Numbered from the stretch's first letter, positions 1-6,894 are shown. The stretch: 8,954 bases of DNA from an uncultured Eubacteriales bacterium (GCA_900552725.1 USAT01000080.1:1-8954), one strand, 5' to 3'. The notes: a model not told the origin generated them from the sequence alone. Translations and numbers: made by a program.

Positions 1-4
1 GACT

Positions 5-39
5 AAAACGCCAGCTCTCGCATAACGAGAACTGGCGTT
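5..39 (-). terminator. Rho-independent terminator, minus strand (end of the polA-rimI-tsaD operon)
   Basis: Positions 7-20 pair with 26-39 (13 of 14 pairs, one C/A mismatch at 15/31) around the five-base loop 21-25. Read on the minus strand the stem is followed directly by TTTT (8 down to 5). It lies about 100 bases beyond the tsaD stop and is the only hairpin there with a T run on the minus side. On the plus strand it is followed by the less uniform CTTTG, so some two-way activity is possible. Confidence 0.6.
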
Positions 40-53
40 CTTTGACAGGCTGA

Positions 54-85
54 GAGGCTCTGACCATCGGTCAGAGCCTCTTTTT
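54..85 (+). terminator. Rho-independent terminator, plus strand, for a gene off the left edge
   Basis: A perfect 12-bp stem (54-65 with 69-80) closed by the three-base loop ATC is followed by five T residues (81-85). This is a textbook intrinsic terminator for plus-strand transcription entering from the left. No plus-strand gene precedes it in the window, so the gene served lies outside. Together with the hairpin at 5-39 it separates two convergent transcription units. Confidence 0.75.
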
Positions 86-95
86 GATATACTGT

Positions 96-116
96 GGGCG
101 GGGCAGAGTCCCGCCC
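96..116. repeat. GC-rich intergenic palindrome
   Basis: GGGCGGG (96-102) and CCCGCCC (110-116) form a perfect 7-bp inverted repeat around a seven-base loop, between the tsaD stop and the terminators. There is no T run on either side, so it is not an obvious terminator. Its core GGGCGGGGC also occurs in the palindrome at the right end of the window (8889-8897), which suggests a dispersed intergenic element. Two copies alone cannot prove a repeat family. Confidence 0.3.
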
Positions 117-142
117 CTGCGAATGGTCCGGATACTCTGCCC

Positions 143-1159
143 TCAGAACCGCACGGCGTCCAGCTCCATGGTGGCGTAGCCGTTGAGGGTCATGTTGCCA
201 CGGACGCCCGCCATGTACTCATAGTAGCCCTGGGCGCCGATCATGGCGCCGTTGTCGCCGCACCATTTCAGCGGCGGCAGATAGAGCTTCACGCCCCGCT
301 TTTCGCACAGCCTTTGCAGGTTGGCGCGGATGATGGAGTTGGCGGCCACGCCGCCTGCCGCCACCAGCACGGTGCGGCCCGTCTGCTCCAGCGCCAGGGC
401 CGCCCGCTCCGTCAGCTCGTCGCTGACGGCCTGGGTGAAGTCCCGGGCCAGCGCAGGTTCGTCCAGGGGCTCACCCTTCTGCTGGGCGTTGTGGGCCAGA
501 TTCACCACGGCGGTTTTCAATCCCGAGAAGCTCATGTCCAGCGGCACGCCGTCCACATGGGCACGGGGCAGGGTATACACCCCGCCTGCCGACTGCTGGG
601 CAAGCTGATCCATGGGCTTGCCGCCGGGATAGGGGAGGCCCAGCACGCGGGCGGCCTTGTCGAAGCACTCGCCCGCCGCGTCGTCACGGGTGGCGCCCAG
701 CACCTTCATGTCGGTGTAGTCCACCACGTCCACGATCAGCGTGTTGCCGCCGGAGATGGCCAGCGCCAGAAACGGCGGCTCCAGCTCCGGGAAGGCCAGA
801 TAGTTGGCGGCGATGTGGCCCCGCACATGGTGCACCGGGATCAGCGGCACGCCCAGCGCCCAGGCGGCGGACTTGGCGAAGCTGACGCCCACCAGCACCG
901 CGCCGATCAGCCCCGGTGCGTAGGTGACGGCCACCGCGTCAATGTCCTGCTTCGTCAGTCCCGCGTCGCGGAGAGCCTGATCCGTCAGGCCGGCGATGGC
1001 CTCCACATGCTTGCGGGAGGCGATCTCCGGCACCACGCCGCCATAGAGGGCGTGCATGTCCGCCTGGGAGAGAATGGCGTCGGAGAGCACGGTGCGGCCA
1101 TCCTGCACCACCGCCACGGCGGTCTCGTCACAGGAGGATTCAAAAGCCAGTATGTTCAT
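143..1159 (-). CDS. tsaD: tRNA N6-adenosine threonylcarbamoyltransferase TsaD (t6A37 synthesis)
   Basis: TsaD moves the threonylcarbamoyl group from threonylcarbamoyl-AMP onto A37 of tRNAs that read ANN codons. In bacteria it works in the cytoplasm with TsaB and TsaE. The 338-residue length is normal for the family. Visible signatures are an N-terminal ASKHA ATPase strand (ILAFESSCDET, 3-13), the LYGGVVPEIASRKH block (38-51), the metal-binding histidines in HHVRGH (H111, H115) with the late aspartate in CGDNGAM (D302), SGGNT (136-140), GECFDKAARVLG (163-174), SFSGLKT (210-216) and the GGVAAN nucleotide loop (269-274). The ATG at 1159 has a strong GAGGAGG site (1167-1173) seven bases upstream. 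The start overlaps the rimI stop as ATGA, so translation is probably coupled. It is the last gene of polA-rimI-tsaD, and the partner genes tsaB and tsaE are not in the window. Identification is near certain. Confidence 0.97.
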   Translation of the reverse strand: MNILAFESSCDETAVAVVQDGRTVLSDAILSQADMHALYGGVVPEIASRKHVEAIAGLTDQALRDAGLTKQDIDAVAVTYAPGLIGAVLVGVSFAKSAAWALGVPLIPVHHVRGHIAANYLAFPELEPPFLALAISGGNTLIVDVVDYTDMKVLGATRDDAAGECFDKAARVLGLPYPGGKPMDQLAQQSAGGVYTLPRAHVDGVPLDMSFSGLKTAVVNLAHNAQQKGEPLDEPALARDFTQAVSDELTERAALALEQTGRTVLVAAGGVAANSIIRANLQRLCEKRGVKLYLPPLKWCGDNGAMIGAQGYYEYMAGVRGNMTLNGYATMELDAVRF

Positions 1160-1626
1160 GCGTTCGCCTCCTCAAAATCCCGGGTCAGGATCAACGCGTC
1201 CTCCTTGGGAAGGTCATAGTAGTTGCGCCGCCGTCCCCGCTCCGTAAAGCCGAAGGACTGGTAGAGGGCGATGGCCGCGGCGTTGCTGGGCCGCACCTCC
1301 AGCGTCAGGAACGCCAGATGCTGCCCCGCGGCGAAGTCGCAGAACACCTTCAGAAGCTTGGCGGCGATGCCCTGGCGGCGGTATTTCGGGAACACCGCCA
1401 CGTTGGTGATGTAGCCCTCGTCCGCCGCCACCAGCAGCCCGGCGTAGCCCAACACCTTGCCGGTCACGGCGTCCAGCGCCGTCAGGAAGGCGGCGCACTG
1501 GTTTTCCAGCTCCTCGGCCAGCATATTGCGGGACCAGGGGCGGGAGAAGCACACCCGCTCCAGCGCCGCGATCTCGTCCAGATGATCGGCGTTCATAGGC
1601 ACGATCTTTACCTGTATCTTTTCCAT
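1156..1626 (-). CDS. rimI: RimI-type protein N-alpha-acetyltransferase (GNAT family)
   Basis: A single GNAT domain fills the 156 residues. The RimI family acetylates protein N-termini, classically ribosomal protein S18, using acetyl-CoA. The acetyl-CoA pyrophosphate loop R/Q-x-x-G-x-G/A is seen as RRQGIA (83-88) after the strand ITNVAVFP (73-80). The segment LEVRPSNAAAIALYQSFGF (109-127) is characteristic of RimI and holds the expected catalytic pair, E110 and Y122, twelve residues apart as in E. coli RimI (E103, Y115). RRNYYDLP (133-140) is also typical. The ATG at 1626 is preceded by AAGGAGC, and this site includes the last bases of the polA stop; only nine bases separate the genes. Its stop overlaps the tsaD start. 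RimI next to tsaD is a common arrangement in Firmicutes. The in vivo substrate (S18 or others) cannot be read from sequence. Confidence 0.92.
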   Translation of the reverse strand: MEKIQVKIVPMNADHLDEIAALERVCFSRPWSRNMLAEELENQCAAFLTALDAVTGKVLGYAGLLVAADEGYITNVAVFPKYRRQGIAAKLLKVFCDFAAGQHLAFLTLEVRPSNAAAIALYQSFGFTERGRRRNYYDLPKEDALILTRDFEEANA

Positions 1627-1635
1627 AGTTGCTCC

Positions 1636-4299
1636 TTATCCCTTGGCGTCCAGCCAGTTTTTGCCGCTGTGGGCCTCGGCAGTCAGGGGGACGGCCAGGG
1701 CCGCCACCTGCTCCATCTCCTGCCGCAGCAGCTTCTCCACCGCTTCCTGCTCGGCCTCCGGGCACTCCACGATCAGCTCGTCGTGTACCTGCATGATGAG
1801 CCGGGCCTGCAAATTTTCGCGGCGCAGGCGGTCATAGACCCGGAGCATGGCCAGCTTCATGATGTCCGCCGCCGTGCCCTGGATGGGCATGTTCAGCGCC
1901 ACACGCTCGCCGAAGGAGCGCTGGATGAAATTGGAGGATTTCAGCTCCGGCAGCGCCCGGCGGCGGTGGTACAGCGTCTCCACATAGCCCTGCTCCTTGG
2001 CCTTTTCCACGATGTCGGTCATGTACTGCTTCACGCCGGGGTAGGTGGCGAAGTAGCGCTCCATATAGTCCTTGGCCTCCGCCACCGTCACATGGATGTC
2101 CTGGCTGAGGGAGAAGGCGGACATGCCGTACACGATGCCGAAGTTCACCGCCTTGGCGCGGGAGCGCATCTGATGGGTGACCTCGCTCTCCGGCACATGG
2201 AACACCTTCGCCGCCGTGACGGTGTGGAAGTCCGCGCCGGACAGGAACGCCTGCTGCATGGCCTCGTCCCCGGCCATGTGGGCCAGCAGCCGCAGCTCGA
2301 TCTGGGAGTAGTCCGCATCCACCAGCACATTGCCGTCCCCGGCGATGAACAGACGGCGAATCTCGCTGCCCAGCTCGGTGCGGGTGGGAATGTTCTGCAG
2401 ATTCGGCTCCGTGGAGCTGAGGCGGCCCGTGGCCGTCACCGTCATCTGGAAGCTGGTGCGCACCCGCCCGTCGGGGGACACCGCCCGCAGCAGGCCGTCG
2501 GCATAGGTGGAGCGCAGCTTGGCGTACTGCCGGTATTCCAGCACCTTGTCCACGATGGGCGCCTCGTACCGCAGCTTTTCCAGCACCTCGGCATTGGTGG
2601 ACCAGCCGGTTTTCGTCTTCTTCCCGTGGGGAAGCTGCAATTTGTCAAAGAGGATGGCCCCCAACTGCTTGGGGGAGTTGATGTTGAATTCCTCGCCCGC
2701 CATGTGGTAGATGGACTGCTCCAGCGTCACGATCCGCTGCTGCAGATCCTCGCCGAACCGGGCCAGGGCCGCGCCGTCGATGCGGAAGCCCGCCAGCTCC
2801 ATCTCCGCCAGCACCCGGCACAGGGGCAGCTCCATCTCGTGGAGCAGCGCCGTCATGTTCAGCTCCTCCAGCCGGGGCGGCAGCACCTCGTACAGGGCGG
2901 CGACGGCGCTGGTATAGCTGCACAGGGCCGCCTCCGCCGCGGCGTCGTTCCCCAGCAGGGTGAAGGCGTCCCTCTCCAGATGGGCCGGGGCGGGCAGCTC
3001 CGCGCCGCAGTAGGCCACAAACAGCCGCTGCAGGTCATAGCCTCCGGCGGTGGCGTCCAGCAGATAGCCCGCCAGCGCCGTGTCAAAGACAAAGCCCTCG
3101 GCGGGAAGGTCACGCTCCAGCAGGGCGCGGGTCAGATCTTTCACGTTGTGGGCCGCCTTGGCGATATCGCCGCTGAAGAGGTCCCGCAGCAGCGCCTCCC
3201 AGTCGCCGCCGAAGCGGTCAGACCGCAGGATGGCCGTCAGGCTGCTGCGCTCGTCGATGCCGCAGGCCACCGCCAGCGCGGAGAGGTCGGCAAGGCCGTA
3301 CACCGCCACATGGGGCGCTTTCCGCCACAGCGCCAGCAGCCGCGCGGCGTCGGCGTCGGTCTCCGGCGTCTCCACGGTGGCTGCATAGTCCTCATCGTGG
3401 GCAACGGCCGCCGGTTCCGGCACGGACGCGGAGGGGGTCAGGCCGTATTTCTTGATGAGCTTGGTGAATTCCAGCTTTACGAACAGGTCGTAAAGCTCCG
3501 GCTTATAGGGCTGGCACAGGGCGTCCTCCGGATCGAACTCCAGCGGCGCGTCGGTGACGATGGTGGCCAGCCAGTAGCTGCGGCGGGCGGATTCCTCGCC
3601 CTCGGCCAGCTTCCGCAGCGCGGCGGGCTTGGCCTCTACTTCCGGCATGGCGGCGTACAGGGCGTCGATGCTGCCGTAGCGCTGCACCAGGGCCGTGGCG
3701 GTCTTTTCGCCGATGCCTGGCACGCCGGGAATGTTGTCGCTGCTGTCGCCCATCAGGGCCTTCAGGTCGATCATATGGATGGGGTCGAAGCCGTACTGCT
3801 CCCGGAACAGGGCGGGGGTCATATCGGCGGTGGAGGTCTGGCCCATGCGGGTGGTCACCAGCTTCACCCGTGTGCGATCGGTGATGAGCTGCAGGCTGTC
3901 CCGGTCGCCGGTGACGATGACGCACTCCCAGCCCCGTTTTTCGCACCGGCGGGAGATGGTGCCCAGCAGGTCGTCGGCCTCGTAGCCCACCATCTCATAG
4001 CAGGGGATGGACATGGCGCACAGCACCTGCTTCATCACCGGCATCTGCTGGGCAAGCTCCTCGGGCATGCCCTTGCGGGTGGCCTTGTAGCTGGCGTCCG
4101 CCTCGTGCCGGAAGGTAGGCTCCCGCCGGTCAAAGGCCACGCACAGTGCCTCCGGCTGCTCCTCGTCGATGAACCGCTGGAGCATGTTCAAAAAGCCGAA
4201 AATGGCGTTGGTATACAGCCCGTCCCGGGTAGTCAGGGGCTTCACGCCGTAAAAGGCGCGGTTGATGATGCTGTTGCCGTCAAGAACCATCAGTTTCAT
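1636..4299 (-). CDS. polA: DNA polymerase I (5' nuclease + degenerate 3'-5' exonuclease domain + polymerase)
   Basis: PolA fills repair gaps and removes RNA primers from Okazaki fragments. With the ATG at 4299 it has 887 residues. The 5' nuclease domain (about 1-290) shows VLDGNS (5-10), GYEADD (105-110), TGDRD (130-134) and GDSSDNIPGVPGIGEKTA (184-201) with its metal-binding acidic residues. The middle domain (about 300-470) lacks the D-x-E of exonuclease motif I: the matching strand reads VAVYGLAD (331-338). Proofreading is therefore probably absent, as in Bacillus-type PolA. Polymerase motifs are intact: TGRLSSTEPNLQNIP (624-638), motif A DYSQIELR with D663, motif B with R712, K716, F720 and Y724, and motif C QVHDE with D840 and E841. 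A frame extension to a GTG at 4329 is rejected because that codon lies about four bases from the predicted transcription start and has no ribosome binding site. It is first in the operon with rimI and tsaD. Confidence 0.97.
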   Translation of the reverse strand: MKLMVLDGNSIINRAFYGVKPLTTRDGLYTNAIFGFLNMLQRFIDEEQPEALCVAFDRREPTFRHEADASYKATRKGMPEELAQQMPVMKQVLCAMSIPCYEMVGYEADDLLGTISRRCEKRGWECVIVTGDRDSLQLITDRTRVKLVTTRMGQTSTADMTPALFREQYGFDPIHMIDLKALMGDSSDNIPGVPGIGEKTATALVQRYGSIDALYAAMPEVEAKPAALRKLAEGEESARRSYWLATIVTDAPLEFDPEDALCQPYKPELYDLFVKLEFTKLIKKYGLTPSASVPEPAAVAHDEDYAATVETPETDADAARLLALWRKAPHVAVYGLADLSALAVACGIDERSSLTAILRSDRFGGDWEALLRDLFSGDIAKAAHNVKDLTRALLERDLPAEGFVFDTALAGYLLDATAGGYDLQRLFVAYCGAELPAPAHLERDAFTLLGNDAAAEAALCSYTSAVAALYEVLPPRLEELNMTALLHEMELPLCRVLAEMELAGFRIDGAALARFGEDLQQRIVTLEQSIYHMAGEEFNINSPKQLGAILFDKLQLPHGKKTKTGWSTNAEVLEKLRYEAPIVDKVLEYRQYAKLRSTYADGLLRAVSPDGRVRTSFQMTVTATGRLSSTEPNLQNIPTRTELGSEIRRLFIAGDGNVLVDADYSQIELRLLAHMAGDEAMQQAFLSGADFHTVTAAKVFHVPESEVTHQMRSRAKAVNFGIVYGMSAFSLSQDIHVTVAEAKDYMERYFATYPGVKQYMTDIVEKAKEQGYVETLYHRRRALPELKSSNFIQRSFGERVALNMPIQGTAADIMKLAMLRVYDRLRRENLQARLIMQVHDELIVECPEAEQEAVEKLLRQEMEQVAALAVPLTAEAHSGKNWLDAKG

Positions 4300-4305
4300 G
4301 GTCGG

Positions 4306-4312
4306 CCTCCTT
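4306..4312 (-). promoter_or_regulatory. Ribosome binding site fixing the polA start
   Basis: On the minus strand AAGGAGG lies six bases before the ATG at 4299. This near-perfect anti-16S match sets the polA start there, ten codons inside the longest open frame. Confidence 0.85.
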
Positions 4313-4332
4313 GTGGGGTCAGATTTCACATA

Positions 4333-4368
4333 ATACTTTATTATAGTCTATTTTCCGGCAAAACACAA
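4333..4368 (-). promoter_or_regulatory. Sigma-A type promoter of polA-rimI-tsaD
   Basis: On the minus strand a perfect TATAAT (4345-4340) follows TTGTGT (4368-4363, three of six matches to TTGACA) with exactly 17 bases between. The start of transcription is predicted near 4333, leaving a leader of about 34 bases before the ATG. A small perfect inverted repeat, ATAATA/TATTAT (4330-4335 and 4339-4344), covers the -10 and +1 area; in such AT-rich sequence it may be chance. Confidence 0.7.
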
Positions 4369-4377
4369 CCTCCGCTC

Positions 4378-4405
4378 TTGACAGTTTTTCCTTTTGTGAT
4401 AGTAT
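4378..4405 (+). promoter_or_regulatory. Sigma-A type promoter of the transporter pair
   Basis: A perfect TTGACA (4378-4383) is followed after 16 bases by TAGTAT (4400-4405, four of six matches to TATAAT). Transcription would begin near 4412, about 40 bases before the MFS start codon. Its -35 element lies nine bases from that of the divergent polA promoter, so the two polymerases could interfere or share a regulator. Confidence 0.6.
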
Positions 4406-4440
4406 GGAGTGGATTTATTGTATCTCGCAAGATCCGTGAC

Positions 4441-4446
4441 AGGAGG
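4441..4446 (+). promoter_or_regulatory. Ribosome binding site fixing the MFS start
   Basis: AGGAGG lies four bases before the ATG at 4451. The spacing is a little short but the match is complete. It favours this start over the in-frame GTG at 4409, which lies upstream of the predicted transcription start. Confidence 0.75.
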
Positions 4447-4450
4447 CGCT

Positions 4451-5653
4451 ATGGACAAGCTTGCCAGACAAGTGGATATTCACCATGCCGTGATGCAGGG
4501 CAGCTATTTTGCCGGATTCTCCGCCATATGGGGCTTCGGGCCGGTGCTGCTGCTGTACCATGGGCTGAGCAACAGCACGCTGGGCGTGATCACGTCCCTG
4601 GCGCTGGTGCTGCCGCTGCTGATCCAGCCAGCGCTGGCCTCCCTGTCGGACGCCGATCCCCGGTGGACCAGCCGCCGCCTGGCGCTGGTGCTGTCGCTGA
4701 TCACGCTGGCGGCGGCGGTGGCCATGATGCTGCTGCCGGAGCACAAGACGGTGCTGCTGGCTAGCTACGCCGTCATCGGCGTGACGCTGGTGTGTACGGC
4801 GCCCTTCTTCAACAGCATGGTGATGGAGTACCACCTGCGGGGTGTCAACATCAACTACGGCATCGGCCGGGGCACCGGCTCCACCACCTATGCCATCGTG
4901 GCGCTGGTGATGGGCTTTGTGCTGGAGCGCCGCAGTCCCACGGTGATCCTGCCGGTGCTGCTGGCGGCGCTGGCGGTGCAGATCGCCGCCGTCTGGAGCT
5001 TCCGCTATCCGCTGCCGCCTGCGCCCGCGGCCCAGGAGGGCGAGCCGCCCCAGGTGCTGGGGGTGTGGGGCCTGCTGCGGAAGTATCCGGCCTTTCCGGT
5101 GATGCTGGTGGGCTGTGCCCTGCTGCAGGGCGGCCACAACGCCTGCAATACCTATATGATCCACATCGCCAGCAAGGTGGGGGCGGGCGAGGGGCTGATG
5201 GGCGTCATCCTGGCGGTGTCCGCCTTTGCGGAGCTGCCTGCCATGGCGCTGTTTCCCCGAATGCACCGCCGGTTCAGCCTGCGGACGCTGTTCCTGGTGT
5301 GCGCCGCCGCCTTCGTGGGAAAGAACGTACTGTTCCTGCTGGCCCAGTCGCCGGTGCTGCTGTATCTGGCGGCGGCGCTGCAGTTCTTTGAGTTCGGCAT
5401 TTTCCTGCCGGCCTGCGTCTACTATGTGGCGGAGCGGCTGGACAGTGCCAATCAGGCCAAGGGTCAGGGCCTGATCCATGTATTCTCCAACGGCGTGGGC
5501 CCGGCGGTGATGACCGCCATCGGCGGACGCCTTATTGACCGCGCCGGCATCAATACCATGGTGGCGGTGATGGCAGCGGCGGCCCTGGCGGGCTTTTTCG
5601 TGGTGGCACTGGCCACCTCACGGCATTTTGACAAAAGGAGCACAGAAAAATGA
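4451..5653 (+). CDS. Major facilitator superfamily permease (MFS_1-like / HcaT-LacY-like), substrate unknown
   Basis: This 400-residue inner-membrane protein has the length and alternating hydrophobic pattern of a 12-helix MFS carrier. Two halves are joined by a hydrophilic cytoplasmic loop at about 184-208 (proline- and glutamate-rich). The short loop DADPRWTSRRL (67-77) between helices 2 and 3 is in the place of MFS motif A. The segment NINYGIGRGTGSTTYA (133-148) recalls the Y-G-x-x-R-x-x-G-S motif at the start of helix 5 in the LacY/HcaT-like branch, which carries sugars, aromatic acids or nucleosides by proton symport. ELPAM (261-265) in the second half is also seen in that branch. Substrate and direction cannot be decided. 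The stop overlaps the next start as ATGA, so it is probably co-translated with the AEC permease. Confidence 0.8.
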   Translation: MDKLARQVDIHHAVMQGSYFAGFSAIWGFGPVLLLYHGLSNSTLGVITSLALVLPLLIQPALASLSDADPRWTSRRLALVLSLITLAAAVAMMLLPEHKTVLLASYAVIGVTLVCTAPFFNSMVMEYHLRGVNINYGIGRGTGSTTYAIVALVMGFVLERRSPTVILPVLLAALAVQIAAVWSFRYPLPPAPAAQEGEPPQVLGVWGLLRKYPAFPVMLVGCALLQGGHNACNTYMIHIASKVGAGEGLMGVILAVSAFAELPAMALFPRMHRRFSLRTLFLVCAAAFVGKNVLFLLAQSPVLLYLAAALQFFEFGIFLPACVYYVAERLDSANQAKGQGLIHVFSNGVGPAVMTAIGGRLIDRAGINTMVAVMAAAALAGFFVVALATSRHFDKRSTEK

Positions 5654-6576
5654 TCCATTCCTTTTTAACAGTGGGCCAGCAGGTGCTGATCCTGTTTGCC
5701 CTGATGGCGGTGGGCTTCGTGCTGGGCAAGGTCAGGCTGATGGACGACCGGGGCAGCCTGGCCATCACGAACCTGGTGATGTACGCGGTGTCCCCCGCCA
5801 TGATGGTGGTGGCCTTCCAGCGGGAACGGAACACGGCGGATCTGCACAATTTTCTGATGTGCCTGCTGCTGGCGGTGGTCTTTCACGCCGTCAGCATCCT
5901 GCTGGCCCGGGTGCTGATCCGGGGCAAGGACGGTCCTGCCGGGATCCTGCAGTTCGGCGCGGTGTTCTCCAACTGCGGCTTTATGGGCTATCCCCTGATG
6001 CTGGCCATGCTGGGCAGCATCGGCGTGTTCTACGGCTCGGCCTATGTGGTGGTGTTCACAGTGCTGGCGTGGACGGCGGGCATCTATATGGTCACCCACG
6101 ACGCGGGAAAGCTCAGCTGGAAGCACATCCTGCTGAACCCCGGTGTGCTCAGCGTGGCGGCGGCCATGGCGCTGTATCTGCTGTCGGTGCGCCTGCCGGA
6201 GATCGTCATGACGCCGCTGAACTATCTGGCCAACATGAATACCCCCCTGCCCACCATCGTGGTGGGCTATCAGCTGAGTCACGCCAACTTCGGCCAGGCG
6301 TTCGCCGACAGGCGCTCTTGGACGGCGCTGGTGCTGCGGCTGCTGGTGTTCCCGCTGCTGTCCATCGCGCTGTGCTATGCCCTGCGGGTGGACAGTGCCG
6401 TGGCGCTGGTAACGGTCATCGCCGCCTGTACGCCGCCCGCCGCGCTGCTGAGCATGTTCGCCCAGAAATTCGGCAGCGATACCCGTCTGTCCTCCAGCAT
6501 GGTGTCGGTGTTCACGGCCATCTCCGTGCTGACCATCCCGCCGGTGGTGGGCCTGGCCCAATACCTGATGGGCTGA
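5650..6576 (+). CDS. AEC family (auxin efflux carrier type) transporter
   Basis: The 308-residue length and about ten hydrophobic segments in two five-helix halves fit the AEC/Mem_trans family. Bacterial members move organic acids such as malate or malonate, or amino acid derivatives. Supporting blocks are LPTIVVG (200-206) after the half-way loop, SNCGFMGYPL (107-116) in the first half with its helix-breaking glycine and proline, and CTPPAALLSMFAQKFGSD (260-277) near the end, a strongly typical AEC segment. The start ATG at 5650 overlaps the MFS stop, and AAAGGAG (5634-5640) lies nine bases upstream. No enzyme or regulator is nearby to suggest a substrate. No clear terminator follows the stop; the first strong one is at 7089-7125. 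Confidence 0.85.
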   Translation: MIHSFLTVGQQVLILFALMAVGFVLGKVRLMDDRGSLAITNLVMYAVSPAMMVVAFQRERNTADLHNFLMCLLLAVVFHAVSILLARVLIRGKDGPAGILQFGAVFSNCGFMGYPLMLAMLGSIGVFYGSAYVVVFTVLAWTAGIYMVTHDAGKLSWKHILLNPGVLSVAAAMALYLLSVRLPEIVMTPLNYLANMNTPLPTIVVGYQLSHANFGQAFADRRSWTALVLRLLVFPLLSIALCYALRVDSAVALVTVIAACTPPAALLSMFAQKFGSDTRLSSSMVSVFTAISVLTIPPVVGLAQYLMG

Positions 6577-6652
6577 CACGCCATGTGCGTAAGGGAGAAA
6601 TTCGAAATGACGGCAAAAATGCTCGGCCGATTCGTTATGTAAACGAAATGCC

Positions 6653-6771
6653 CGTGGATAAATTGTGACAACCTGTGTTTGCGGGTTTTCCAGAAAGAGG
6701 AAAAGACCGAAAAAACCCTGTATCCACACAGATGTGCACCGTGTGGAAAAAGCTGTGGAAAGTGTGGATAA
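6653..6771. other. Cluster of DnaA-box-like sites
   Basis: Against the consensus TTATCCACA, the sites are: 6653-6661 CGTGGATAA (reverse, 8 of 9); 6720-6728 GTATCCACA (forward, 8 of 9); 6742-6750 TGTGGAAAA (reverse, 8 of 9); 6754-6762 TGTGGAAAG (reverse, 7 of 9); 6763-6771 TGTGGATAA (reverse, perfect). The last three are packed within 30 bases in the same orientation. This density is far above chance in GC-rich DNA and resembles oriC regions or DnaA-binding control clusters. DnaA binding itself is inferred. No dnaA or dnaN gene lies in the window. Confidence 0.65.
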
Positions 6772-6790
6772 CTCCTTGTAGAAGTTATGC

Positions 6791-6820
6791 CATGTAAAAT
6801 TATGTAAACTTTATGTAAAG
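6791..6820 (+). repeat. Three ATGTAAA direct repeats in helical phase
   Basis: ATGTAAA occurs at 6792-6798, 6802-6808 and 6813-6819, that is, with steps of 10 and 11 bases. The middle copy belongs to the 10-mer TTATGTAAAC (6800-6809), found again exactly at 6635-6644; the third copy (6811-6820) differs only in the last base. Copies on one face of the helix, beside a DnaA-box cluster, resemble iterons or a protein array site. The binding protein is unknown. Confidence 0.55.
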
Positions 6821-6860
6821 GGAAAAGCCTGTCGAAAAAAGCGGAAAAAGTACGGCAAAA

Positions 6861-6894
6861 GGGGAAAATCGCCGAGGGCTTCCGTATTTTCCCC
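6861..6894. repeat. Inverted repeat, 9-bp perfect arms
   Basis: GGGGAAAAT (6861-6869) and ATTTTCCCC (6886-6894) flank a 16-base loop. An alternative pairing, TACGG (6851-6855) with CCGTA (6882-6886), would compete with it. Read on the minus strand, the stem is followed by TTTT, but no minus-strand gene is seen that would need a terminator here. Confidence 0.5.

Noticed and set aside
4300..4329. Ten-codon N-terminal extension of polA from GTG 4329
   Set aside because: The codon lies almost at the predicted transcription start and has no ribosome binding site. AAGGAGG precedes the ATG at 4299, where the conserved family N-terminus begins.
1318..4764. Very long plus-strand open frame of 1148 codons opposite polA
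   Set aside because: It is antisense to rimI and polA, has low-complexity His/Gln/Arg/Gly-rich composition typical of a GC-rich shadow frame, and crosses the divergent promoter region. polA on the other strand has all family motifs.
4415..5479. Minus-strand open frame of 354 codons opposite the MFS gene
   Set aside because: It is rich in Gln, His and Arg with no domain pattern. The plus strand encodes a coherent 12-helix permease with promoter and ribosome binding site.
6607..6642. 11-codon open frame with GGGAG nine bases upstream
   Set aside because: It is too short to support as a gene, overlaps the TTATGTAAAC repeat, and has no recognisable features. It could be a leader peptide, but nothing downstream fits attenuation.
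6683..6718. Weak inverted repeat GGGTTTT/AAAACCC after the AEC gene as its terminator
   Set aside because: The loop is 22 bases, the stem is mostly A-T, and no T run follows on the plus strand.
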